Below, piece after piece: positions 1 to 6,864 of a stretch of 13,608 nucleotides of DNA (position 1 is its first letter; every line of letters begins with the position of its first letter). The DNA comes from JAJZMA01 sp021850405. GTDB taxonomy: Bacteria > Chloroflexota > Dormibacteria > Aeolococcales > Aeolococcaceae. Made by a program: the position numbers and the translations under genes. Under the pieces are notes generated by a model. It did not search any database and was not told where the DNA came from. It saw nothing but the letters and a program-made list of their open reading frames with translations. The DNA lies in contig DAHXLU010000057.1 of the NCBI GenBank assembly GCA_027365835.1, positions 1 through 13,608 on the forward strand. The letters are read 5' to 3'.

Positions 1-147
1 CTCCCCGCCCTGGCACGAACCCTGTATCACGTTCTCATTCTCAAACAGGAGGTGCCAGCAGAAGAAAATAAATCAGGACAGGTAGTAGCCTAAAATGTCA
101 TTTGACCGCCACTCAATTTCAACACGCACTGGGACAACCTCGTCGGT

Positions 148-334
148 GCGACCGTATATCGGTCGCTCGAGCCCACCGCCGGGGAGCACCCAAGGAGGCT
201 GCTGGGTGCGCGCACTGCTGACAGCCGCTGGCCCAGGTCTGGGCCATGCCACCTTGGGGACTACCCACCCGGTCCTCCCAGACCTATAGGGCCTGGAGCA
301 ACGGCCCCGTTGGGGCCACCGCCCGACAGAGGGC
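148..334 (+). promoter_or_regulatory. Hairpin-rich leader upstream of tyrS
   Basis: Bases 1-358 hold no convincing conserved gene, but several perfect hairpins lie in series before tyrS. They are a 7-bp stem at 148-154/160-166 (loop TATAT), a 7-bp stem at 186-192/203-209, a 7-bp stem at 229-235/240-246 with a 4-base loop, a 6-bp stem at 303-308/312-317 with a 3-base loop, and a short 4-bp stem at 321-324/331-334. Further upstream, 10-16 can pair with 52-58 (CTGGCAC/GTGCCAG). GGGCC at 289-293 could pair instead with GGCCC at 303-307, so alternative folds are possible. No U-run follows any hairpin, so a classical intrinsic attenuator is unlikely. A regulatory leader for the synthetase (T-box-like or translational) would fit by analogy, but I do not see the canonical T-box GGGTGGNACCGCG element. 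The structure is seen; its function is inferred. Confidence 0.4.
206..289 (+). CDS. Possible 27-codon leader mini-ORF
   Basis: A textbook Shine-Dalgarno sequence, AAGGAGG (192-198), stands 7 bases before a GTG codon that opens 27 codons ending in TAG. The SD lies mostly in the loop of the 186-209 hairpin and the GTG overlaps its 3' arm, so folding could control access to the start. The peptide would begin MRALLTAAGPGLG. It contains no Tyr codon, which argues against classical tyrosine-codon attenuation of tyrS. The same frame is open back to an ATG at 95 with no good ribosome site. It may be a chance ORF within a structured leader; the SD is the only strong support. Confidence 0.2.
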   Translation: MRALLTAAGPGLGHATLGTTHPVLPDL

Positions 335-358
335 ATTCTGTACTACCCTTCAACAGGT

Positions 359-1534
359 ATGAGTTCATCCCCCACCCCCCATGACGTAGGAGCGCGTCTG
401 GCGCTGGTAGAGCGGAACACTGCTGAGCTGCTCACGCGGGATGAGATCGCCGCCTCCCTGGCCAGTGGCCGCACCATCCAGCACTACATAGGCTTTGAGA
501 TCTCTGGCCTGATCCACCTGGGGTCCGGGCTTGTATCCATGGGCAAGGTTCGGGATTTCATGGAAGCAGGAATTACTTGCAGGGTGTTCCTCGCAGACTG
601 GCATACCTGGATCAACGACAAGCTGGACGGGAACCTGGATACAATCCGCAGATTTGCAACGAGCTATTTTGCACAGGGCATGAAAGCATCCCTGCTTGCG
701 GCTGGTGGAGACCCATCCAGGCTGGAGATAGTACTGGCGAGTGATCTCTATCGCAGCACCAGCGACTACTGGGCCGGCGTGGTAGAGGTTGCCAAACACA
801 CGTCACTGGCAAGGATGCAGCGCAGCATTACGATCCTTGGCCGAAGCGAAGGAGACAGCGTTGACTTTGCCAAGCTTATGTACCCCGCCATGCAGGCAGC
901 TGACATTTTCGCCCAGGGGGTAACGCTTGCCCATGCGGGGATGGACCAGCGCAAGGCACACGTAATTGCGCGCGACACAGCTCTCCACCTGAAGGTGCAA
1001 AGACTGGTAGATGAAAATGGAGCATCAGTAAAGCCTGCTGCTGTGCACCATCCCCTCCTGCAGGGACTGCGCAAGCCGGCCGTGTGGCCAGTTCCCCCGG
1101 GTCAGGAGAAAAATGCCATGACATCGATGAAGATGAGCAAGTCGGATGCAGGTTCTGCCATCTTCATCCACGACACGCCTGACCAGATACGAAGGAAAGT
1201 GGCAAAAGCTTTCTGCCCCCCAGAACCGGAGTACGTAGCATTCAACCCGGTCCTGGACTGGAGCAAGCAGCTGGTTTTTGGCCTCATGGGGAGAAGCTTT
1301 TCACTCTCCTCGCAGGACGGCTCATCTACCGTCTTCGAGCACTTTTCCGAACTGGAGAAGGCATTTCGGGAAGGAAAGGTCCATCCTGGGGACCTGAAAA
1401 ATTCGCTGAGCACCCACCTTATAGATATTCTCGAGCCGGTCCGCAAACAGTACTCCGAACCAGACCTTGCAGCTGCCACGAGCGAACTCATGGAACTGGT
1501 AGCTTTGAAGAAAACCTCTGCAAAGCCTGGGTGA
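359..1534 (+). CDS. tyrS: Tyrosyl-tRNA synthetase, archaeal/eukaryotic type
   Basis: This class I aminoacyl-tRNA synthetase charges tRNA-Tyr with tyrosine in the cytoplasm. The 391-residue product shows the HIGH-like motif HLGSG (53-57) and KMSKSD (258-263). By comparison with the Methanocaldococcus jannaschii enzyme, the tyrosine pocket is intact: Y43 (in YIGFE), Y175, Q179 and D182 (in YPAMQAADI) and Q197 (in GMDQRK). This pattern separates it from the related TrpRS. There is no C-terminal S4 domain, which typical bacterial TyrRS carries. The C-terminal part (HPGDLKNSL near 342-350, ILEPVRK near 357-363) matches the archaeal type. It is longer than the roughly 306-residue M. jannaschii enzyme, with an insertion around 210-255. 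The ATG at 359 has only a weak SD (ACAGG). It is preceded by a structured leader and converges on the GH13 gene. The family call is firm; the origin by transfer is inferred. Confidence 0.93.
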   Translation: MSSSPTPHDVGARLALVERNTAELLTRDEIAASLASGRTIQHYIGFEISGLIHLGSGLVSMGKVRDFMEAGITCRVFLADWHTWINDKLDGNLDTIRRFATSYFAQGMKASLLAAGGDPSRLEIVLASDLYRSTSDYWAGVVEVAKHTSLARMQRSITILGRSEGDSVDFAKLMYPAMQAADIFAQGVTLAHAGMDQRKAHVIARDTALHLKVQRLVDENGASVKPAAVHHPLLQGLRKPAVWPVPPGQEKNAMTSMKMSKSDAGSAIFIHDTPDQIRRKVAKAFCPPEPEYVAFNPVLDWSKQLVFGLMGRSFSLSSQDGSSTVFEHFSELEKAFREGKVHPGDLKNSLSTHLIDILEPVRKQYSEPDLAAATSELMELVALKKTSAKPG

Positions 1535-1620
1535 TAGCACGCGCCCATGGAGCAGGTTTAACACGACAATGCTGACGGTCCTGCTGATGCCAGGGGTACG
1601 CCACCATGAGCTCCAGACTC

Positions 1621-1652
1621 GGGACCGAGATGAGACCCTTGGGGTCAGTCCC
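1621..1652. terminator. Candidate hairpin between convergent genes
   Basis: The 198 bases between tyrS and the convergent GH13 gene contain no gene. GGGAC (1621-1625) pairs with GTCCC (1648-1652), and inside it GACCC (1634-1638) pairs with GGGTC (1642-1646) over a 3-base loop, leaving an asymmetric bulge. A weaker stem is CAGGC/GCCTG at 1690-1709. Neither is followed by a U-run, so termination is suggested mainly by position between convergent genes. Confidence 0.25.
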
Positions 1653-1732
1653 AGCGCCAGGTAGCGACCACCAACTGTTCAGGTGACTGCAGGCAGTCCC
1701 GCGGGCCTGACCGCAACTCCTTACTGCTGGTA

Positions 1733-3403
1733 TCAGGAGGTTTCTGCAACTGCCAGTACTATCCCTTCGTAGGGGGATAGCATCGTAGCGCCGCCATCCA
1801 CAACCCGCCCGTCATGGGAGCGCAGCGTAGATATCACAACCTTGCCATCAGGGCATGCTGCCTCCACATCATGCTCTGACATGTTCAGCGCCACGGCAAA
1901 TTCCGATCCGCGCAGATAGACCCATGCACCATCCGGGGACGGAAGTGCCCTGTATGGCCCGCTGTGCAGTGCAGGAGATGCCGCCCGTAGCTGTATCAAC
2001 TCCCTGCATAGGTGCAAAGCAGAATCCGGATCTGCTCTCTGGCTCTCCACATTGCATGTGTCAAGCTCTCCGAAGGGAAGCCACGGTACCACCCCAGCCT
2101 CACAAAAGCCCCCTCCTGATCCGGATGACCACTGCATTGGAGTGCGTTCAAAATCACGGCTTATCCTGACTGGCGGGTTTGCCATCCGGTCCGTCATCAG
2201 CGCCTCGGGCACCTCGGTATCTGGCATGGCAAGCTCGTCGCCATAGTAAAGAATGGGCGTCCCGCGAAGCGTCAGCAGCATCATAAGCGCACAGCGTGCG
2301 GCCTGCGGATTGTTTCCGCACCAGCGGGTCGTAAATCGGCTCTCATCCTGCGTGGACATCGTCCAGCATGGCCATGCTGATGAGGGAAGCACCTTTTCGC
2401 ACTGGGCCACAACAGCACTGAGAGCAGGCGCGCTCCATGAACTTAGCAAAAAGGGAACGTTTAACCCCAGATGGCACTCATCATCGTTGCCGTAACAGTG
2501 TGCGAGAGACGGGATGTCGAAGACATAGCTCTCCCCGTAGAGAAGTCGCTCTGGAGAATACTCCCTGGCGAGCGCCCGCCACCTGCGAAGGATCTCGTGC
2601 CGCTCCGGACGGTTCAGGTTGTATACATATTTTTGCCCCCGTGCAGCAACGTCGGGATGATCGGTATCATCTGCGGGCGGATTGTCGCGCAGTTCACTGT
2701 CCTTGATCAGACCTTGCGTTACGTCTATGCGGAAGCCGTCCACCCCTTTTGCAAACCAGAACCCAAATATTTCGTCGAACTGCTGGCACACCCCTTCGTT
2801 CCACCAGTTTAGGTCTGGCTGGGAAACAAGAAAATTGTGAAGGTACCACTGCTCTGTTCTTGCGTCCCATTCCCAGGCAGAGCGCCCAGTATGGTCAACC
2901 CAGTTGTTCGGCGGCCCGCCCGTGGCGGCCGAGTCAGCCCACACATACCAGTCCCGTCTCTGGTTGTCGCGCGATGAACGTGATTCAACAAACCACTGGT
3001 GTCGATCGCTGGTGTGGTTGGGCACGATGTCGAAGATGACCCTGATACCACGCGCATGAGATTCTGCGATCAGCAGTTCCACGTCGTCCATGGTTCCCAG
3101 CTGAGGCTCAACTCCGAAGTAGTCGCTCACGTCATACCCAAAATCATCATTGGGGGACGGAGTTACCGGTGTGAGCCAGATAGCGCCAACACCTAGCCAG
3201 GAAAGGTAGTCCAGCTTGGCAATGACTCCTTGAATATCACCGATACCATCCCCATTGCTGTCGGCATAGGAGCGGGTATAAATGAGGTAAATGACAGCAG
3301 TGCGCCACCAGTTTTCCTGCGCGTCCAATGCTTCCCCCGAACTGGGTTGCGCACCAGAGAGCCCCAGGTTTGCCTGAGCTGCGTTTTGCGGTTTATCGGT
3401 CAT
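1733..3403 (-). CDS. GH13 alpha-glucosidase-like enzyme (oligo-1,6-glucosidase group) with altered active-site motifs
   Basis: This 556-residue protein belongs to the alpha-amylase superfamily, which hydrolyses or transfers alpha-glucosyl units by a retaining mechanism. Visible GH13 regions are region VI GDGIGDIQGV (51-60), region I DIVPNH (125-130), region V QPDLNW (195-200, typical of the oligo-1,6-glucosidase/alpha-glucosidase group), region II GFRIDV with nucleophile D227, region III LLYGES with acid/base E291, region IV with D353, and region VII GTPILYYGDE (381-390). No signal peptide is visible, so it is probably cytoplasmic. Oddities: the region IV His of the usual NHD is Gln (TQD, 351-353), region II continues VTQG where actinobacterial relatives often have VAHG, and the near-universal YQIYPRS near the N-terminus reads YLIYTRS (39-45). 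The N-terminus extends about 30 residues before the usual start. No SD is visible. It lies 52 bases behind the dehydrogenase gene, probably in one transcript. Fold assignment is firm; substrate and even activity are uncertain. Confidence 0.88.
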   Translation of the reverse strand: MTDKPQNAAQANLGLSGAQPSSGEALDAQENWWRTAVIYLIYTRSYADSNGDGIGDIQGVIAKLDYLSWLGVGAIWLTPVTPSPNDDFGYDVSDYFGVEPQLGTMDDVELLIAESHARGIRVIFDIVPNHTSDRHQWFVESRSSRDNQRRDWYVWADSAATGGPPNNWVDHTGRSAWEWDARTEQWYLHNFLVSQPDLNWWNEGVCQQFDEIFGFWFAKGVDGFRIDVTQGLIKDSELRDNPPADDTDHPDVAARGQKYVYNLNRPERHEILRRWRALAREYSPERLLYGESYVFDIPSLAHCYGNDDECHLGLNVPFLLSSWSAPALSAVVAQCEKVLPSSAWPCWTMSTQDESRFTTRWCGNNPQAARCALMMLLTLRGTPILYYGDELAMPDTEVPEALMTDRMANPPVRISRDFERTPMQWSSGSGGGFCEAGVVPWLPFGELDTCNVESQRADPDSALHLCRELIQLRAASPALHSGPYRALPSPDGAWVYLRGSEFAVALNMSEHDVEAACPDGKVVISTLRSHDGRVVDGGATMLSPYEGIVLAVAETS

Positions 3404-3455
3404 GACTGGAAAGCAGCATATGCTTTTTACGCTGCCGCAAAAGTGGATAAAGCAC

Positions 3456-4499
3456 TCAGGGTCGTAGCACTACTTTTAGCGCCTCATGCTCCGCAAACAG
3501 CCGGTATCCCTCTGCTGCATCGTCGAGCGGCAGTTCATGTGTAATGAGCTGCTCTGGTCGGGCTGCTCCGCTCTCAAGCAGGGCAACCGCCCTGTCCCAG
3601 CAACCCAGAATGTTGGCAATGCCGGCAAATTTAAGCTCAATCCCCCGGACAAAGGTAAGGTTGAGCGGCATCTCCCATACAAAATCCGAGTGAACCCCAA
3701 CCACAGATATCCTGCCCCCGGGGCGTACCATCTCAAGGGCGGACTCCAGTGCTGCCACTGCCCCAACACACTCCACCACCACGTCTGCTCCACGCCCACC
3801 GGTGGCATCCTGGATCTGGGTCGCTGCGTTGGTAGCACGGGTCGATATCGCCCGTGCACCCATGCCTGCTGCCAGCGCCAGCCGGTCCTCCACTGAGTCC
3901 ACCGCAAAGAGCTGCTCAACGCCCAGCGCTGCCGCCGCTGCAATGGCCATGAGGCCAACCGGCCCGCACCCAATCACGACAAGACTCTCGTCTTTTCCCG
4001 GTGATACCTGGTCAACACCGTAAAAGCCGGTTGTAAACACATCCCCAGCAAACAGCATGCGCTGCTCTGACTGTTTGTCCCCCACTTTCCTGAGTACCAG
4101 ATCTGCGTGCGGCACGCGCACAAACTCGGCTTGCGCTCCACCCAGGTCGCCAAAAAATGAGCCGTACCCGAAAACCTGCTGCTCTTCACAGTGGTTGAAC
4201 AGACGTGCTGCGCAATACCAGCACTTCCCGCACGGGACCGTAAAAGAGCCCACCACCGTGTCGCCAACGCCCACTGCGGTCACCCCTTCTCCAGCCTCTA
4301 CCACCTCGCCCACAAACTCATGCCCTATGGTGCTGCCCACCTCCATGCCGGGAATGCGTCCGTGCAGGAGATGAAGGTCGCTGCCGCAGATGCCTGCCAG
4401 TGTGACCCTGACCAGGGCATCGCCCTCTCCCTCTAGCCCTGGGCGCGCTACCTCCTGGACTGCGACCTTGCCATCTCCAGCAAAGACAACCGCCCGCAT
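3456..4499 (-). CDS. Zinc-dependent medium-chain alcohol/polyol dehydrogenase (MDR family)
   Basis: This MDR-superfamily enzyme is expected to oxidise an alcohol or polyol, or reduce the carbonyl, with NAD. Numbered from the ATG at 4499 (347 residues), it shows the catalytic zinc ligands C38 (GICGSD) and H60-E61 (GHE). Four structural-zinc cysteines lie at C90, C93, C96 and C104 (CGKCWYC then NHC). The Rossmann motif GCGPVG is at 177-182, and D201 at the end of the second strand favours NAD over NADP. The frame extends to a GTG at 4520, adding seven residues. I prefer ATG 4499 because AGGGGTGA lies about 8 bases before it and family members start MRAVVF. The upstream 120-residue ORF ends at 4504, so translation is probably coupled. 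The GH13 gene follows after 52 bases, suggesting a small carbohydrate-related cluster. The exact substrate cannot be read from sequence. Confidence 0.9.
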   Translation of the reverse strand: MRAVVFAGDGKVAVQEVARPGLEGEGDALVRVTLAGICGSDLHLLHGRIPGMEVGSTIGHEFVGEVVEAGEGVTAVGVGDTVVGSFTVPCGKCWYCAARLFNHCEEQQVFGYGSFFGDLGGAQAEFVRVPHADLVLRKVGDKQSEQRMLFAGDVFTTGFYGVDQVSPGKDESLVVIGCGPVGLMAIAAAAALGVEQLFAVDSVEDRLALAAGMGARAISTRATNAATQIQDATGGRGADVVVECVGAVAALESALEMVRPGGRISVVGVHSDFVWEMPLNLTFVRGIELKFAGIANILGCWDRAVALLESGAARPEQLITHELPLDDAAEGYRLFAEHEALKVVLRP

Positions 4500-4503
4500 C
4501 GCC

Positions 4504-4866
4504 TCAGTCACCCCTGGCACCCTGGTCGGCAGCTGGGGAGGAAGGTGGGTTTTCAGCGTTCTCGGCCATCCGGCGCGTGGCTATCCGGTCCAGCAAGGCA
4601 TCTTCAACCTGCTTGCCTGCCTCCTTGCCGCTCCCTGCTGGATCCGGGGAGTTTCGCTCCAGCCAGAATGGGACCGGCTTTGCTGGCGGACCGCTCCCCT
4701 CCACGCCATGAGCTGGCCGCGAAGCCAGCGCCTGCTGGAGTATCGAGACGACCAGCCCCGGAAGCGCACCTTCATCTGATGTCAGTTGCCCTGCCAGCTC
4801 ACGCGGAACAGGGATCAGGATGGATCCCTCTGGGACCACTGACCTGCGTCTCCATGGCATCTGCAT
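4504..4866 (-). CDS. Unrecognised 120-residue protein upstream of the dehydrogenase
   Basis: I do not recognise a family. The N-terminal half looks like folded protein: a basic start (MQMPWRRRS), a hydrophobic strand-like EGSILIPVPRELAGQL (14-29), then a helix PGLVVSILQQAL (36-47). The C-terminal half is rich in Pro, Ala, Gly, Glu and Asp and probably disordered. There is no signal peptide, membrane span or Cys cluster. The gene ends 4 bases before the preferred dehydrogenase ATG, and would overlap it if the GTG at 4520 were used, which is typical of a coupled operon. A second ATG two codons in (4860) is an alternative start. A -10-like TAGAAT sits 6 bases before the ATG. An opposite-strand ORF at 4545-4922 covers the same bases but looks non-protein-like. 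That this strand is coding is a moderate-confidence judgement. Confidence 0.6.
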   Translation of the reverse strand: MQMPWRRRSVVPEGSILIPVPRELAGQLTSDEGALPGLVVSILQQALASRPAHGVEGSGPPAKPVPFWLERNSPDPAGSGKEAGKQVEDALLDRIATRRMAENAENPPSSPAADQGARGD

Positions 4867-4872
4867 CTGCCC

Positions 4873-4878
4873 ATTCTA
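4873..4878 (-). promoter_or_regulatory. Candidate -10 (TAGAAT) for a leaderless transcript
   Basis: Read on the minus strand, TAGAAT stands 6 bases before the ATG at 4866. This is the TANNNT-to-start spacing typical of leaderless genes in high-GC bacteria, where transcription begins at or next to the start codon. There is no real SD before this ATG, in agreement. I see no clear -35 hexamer 16-18 bases upstream. It would serve the unknown gene, the dehydrogenase and possibly the GH13 gene. Confidence 0.35.
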
Positions 4879-5021
4879 ACCGGGCCGTCGCAGGCGGTGG
4901 GCTTCCCCTCCGGATCTTTTGAGATGTGCCCGGAAGGCGCCCCTCGCATGCCTCCCGGCTGTGTATGCTCGTATGGAGTAAAGGGGCAGCAAGTCAGCCC
5001 GAAAACGGAGAGAAGAGCCTT

Positions 5022-6761
5022 ATGGAAAGCAGCGCTTCCACCCAGGATCCAGCCGCCACCCCCTCACGAGTCCGTCGTGTATCGGCACCGAGGGGTAGCC
5101 AGCTTACATGCCACTCGTGGCAGACTGAGGCGATACTGCGCTGCCTCATGAACAACCTTGACCCGGAGGTAGCAGAGGACCCCGACCACCTCATCGTCTA
5201 CGGTGGCACCGGTCGCGCAGCACGCTCCTGGGAGGCTTTCGACGCCATTGTCGCCTGTCTCCGGCAGCTTGCCGATGACCAGACGCTCCTGGTGCAGTCA
5301 GGAAAACCGGTAGGTATCCTTACCACCCACGAGATGGCACCACGCGTCCTTATCTCGAATGCAATGCTCGTTCCTGAATGGGCCACCCCGGAGCGGTTCA
5401 GGGACTACGAAGCCATGGGGCTCACAATGTTCGGGCAGATGACGGCTGGTTCCTGGATATACATCGGTACGCAGGGAATCCTGCAGGGAACGTTCCAGAC
5501 TTTCGCAACAATAGCAGCAAAACGCTTCGGAGGCACTCTTGCCGGAAGGATAGTCCTCACCGCTGGACTGGGTGGAATGGGGGGCGCACAGCCGCTTGCC
5601 ATCACCATGAATGAAGGGGTGGCGCTGTGTGTGGAGGTAGACCCGCACAGGATTGAACGGAGGATTTCAGAAGGCTACCTGGACCGGCTTGCCACATCGG
5701 TGGAAGAGGCGCAACAGCTCTGCCGGGAAGCCGCAAAACGTCGCGAGCCGCTCTCTATCGGGCTTGCGGGGAATGCTGCCGAGCTCTTCCCTGCCCTGCT
5801 TGAGGAGGGATTTCCGGCTGACGTAGTGACCGACCAGACCAGTGCCCATGACCCCCTGAATGGCTATATCCCCGCTGGACTGGGGCTCAACGAGGCCGCA
5901 GAACTGCGCAGGAGGGAACCAGAAACCTATATAGCGCTGGCTCGCAAATCGATGGCCAGCCACTGTGGTGCCATGATCAGTTTCCAGGGAAAGGGTGCCG
6001 AAGTATTCGACTACGGCAACTCGCTGCGTGCTGAGGCAGCACTGGGTGGGCTGGAAGGTGCGTTCGCCTTTCCAGGGTTTGTTCCGGCCTATTTGCGTCC
6101 ACTTTTCTGCAGGGGGCTTGGCCCCTTCCGGTGGGTGGCCCTTTCAGGGGAACCAGACGACATAAGGGCGACTGACAGGGCTCTTGCCGACCTTTTTCCA
6201 GAAAACCAGCTGCTGCAAAGCTGGCTGAAGCTGGCAGGAGAGCGGGTGAAGTTCCAGGGATTGCCTGCACGGATCTGCTGGCTTGGTGCTGGCGAGCGCC
6301 ATCTGGCTGGGCTCCGCTTCAATGAAATGGTTGCTTCTGGCGAGCTCAAAGCCCCGGTTGTAATGGGACGGGATCACCTGGATAGCGGGAGTGTTGCCTC
6401 CCCCTATCGGGAGACAGAAGCGATGATGGACGGGAGCGATGCCATTGCTGACTGGCCGATACTGAATGCCCTTACCAATTGTGCCAGTGGCGCTACCTGG
6501 GTTGCGGCGCATCACGGAGGTGGAGTCGGCATCGGACGCAGCATCCATGCCGGTGCCCAGATCGTGGCGGATGGGAGCCAGCTGGCAGCACGGAAGATCA
6601 GGCTTGTGCTACAGAACGACCCCGCTACCGGTGTCCTGCGCCATGCCGATGCGGGTTATCCTGATGCGCTGGATACAGCGCGCAGGGAAAACATCACTAT
6701 CCCTATGCGTGCGCACCCTGCGCGACCAGAAAAATTGAAAGCCAGGGGTGGCCCAGGGTGA
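5022..6761 (+). CDS. hutU: Urocanate hydratase (urocanase)
   Basis: Catalyses the second step of histidine degradation, urocanate plus water to 4-imidazolone-5-propionate, using tightly bound NAD as electrophile in the cytoplasm. From the ATG at 5022 the protein has 579 residues, slightly longer than the usual 550-560. It carries LMNNLDPEVAE (42-52), YGGTGRAARSWE (60-71), the NAD-binding GLGGMGGAQ (182-190), the TDQTSAHDPLNGY block (270-282) and the active-site Cys C419 in GLPARICWLG, followed by the conserved HHGGGVGIGRS (497-507). The frame is open to an ATG at 4926, adding 32 residues. I choose 5022 because GGAGAG lies about 10 bases upstream and the extension is unlike the family. The first 30 residues are a poorly conserved tail. 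It is the first gene of the hut cluster and diverges from the unknown gene at 4866. No hut-type operator is recognised in 4867-5021. Confidence 0.96.
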   Translation: MESSASTQDPAATPSRVRRVSAPRGSQLTCHSWQTEAILRCLMNNLDPEVAEDPDHLIVYGGTGRAARSWEAFDAIVACLRQLADDQTLLVQSGKPVGILTTHEMAPRVLISNAMLVPEWATPERFRDYEAMGLTMFGQMTAGSWIYIGTQGILQGTFQTFATIAAKRFGGTLAGRIVLTAGLGGMGGAQPLAITMNEGVALCVEVDPHRIERRISEGYLDRLATSVEEAQQLCREAAKRREPLSIGLAGNAAELFPALLEEGFPADVVTDQTSAHDPLNGYIPAGLGLNEAAELRRREPETYIALARKSMASHCGAMISFQGKGAEVFDYGNSLRAEAALGGLEGAFAFPGFVPAYLRPLFCRGLGPFRWVALSGEPDDIRATDRALADLFPENQLLQSWLKLAGERVKFQGLPARICWLGAGERHLAGLRFNEMVASGELKAPVVMGRDHLDSGSVASPYRETEAMMDGSDAIADWPILNALTNCASGATWVAAHHGGGVGIGRSIHAGAQIVADGSQLAARKIRLVLQNDPATGVLRHADAGYPDALDTARRENITIPMRAHPARPEKLKARGGPG

Positions 6762-6794
6762 CTTCTAACCACGATACTCAAACCGCTGGTGTCT

Positions 6795-6826
6795 GCCTGG
6801 CCTGGAAGGTCACCACTGGCCCAGGC
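6795..6826 (+). other. Hairpin in the hutU-hutG spacer
   Basis: The 103-base gap between hutU and hutG contains a stem of GCCTGG plus CC (6795-6802) against GG and CCAGGC (6818-6826), about 8 bp with one bulged C and a 15-base loop. No U-run follows. It may be an mRNA-stability or processing element, or a partial terminator lowering hutGI relative to hutU. Confidence 0.35.
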
Positions 6827-6864
6827 GCAGCCTACCTGTGTGGATCGGCAAGGGGGTTTATGGC

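Noticed and set aside
73..336. 87-residue minus-strand ORF over the tyrS leader
   Set aside because: Composition is that of structured GC-rich non-coding DNA, with no recognisable motif or ribosome site.
1..358. Canonical T-box riboswitch
   Set aside because: I do not find the GGGTGGNACCGCG antiterminator element or a terminator with a U-run; only a general structured leader is supported.
4545..4922. 125-residue plus-strand ORF opposite the unknown gene
   Set aside because: Pro/Arg/Ala-rich sequence without fold-like pattern; the minus-strand frame is more protein-like and coupled to the dehydrogenase.
4926..5021. Extended hutU start giving 611 residues
   Set aside because: The added 32 residues are unlike urocanases, and the ATG at 5022 has a ribosome site and gives a near-normal length.
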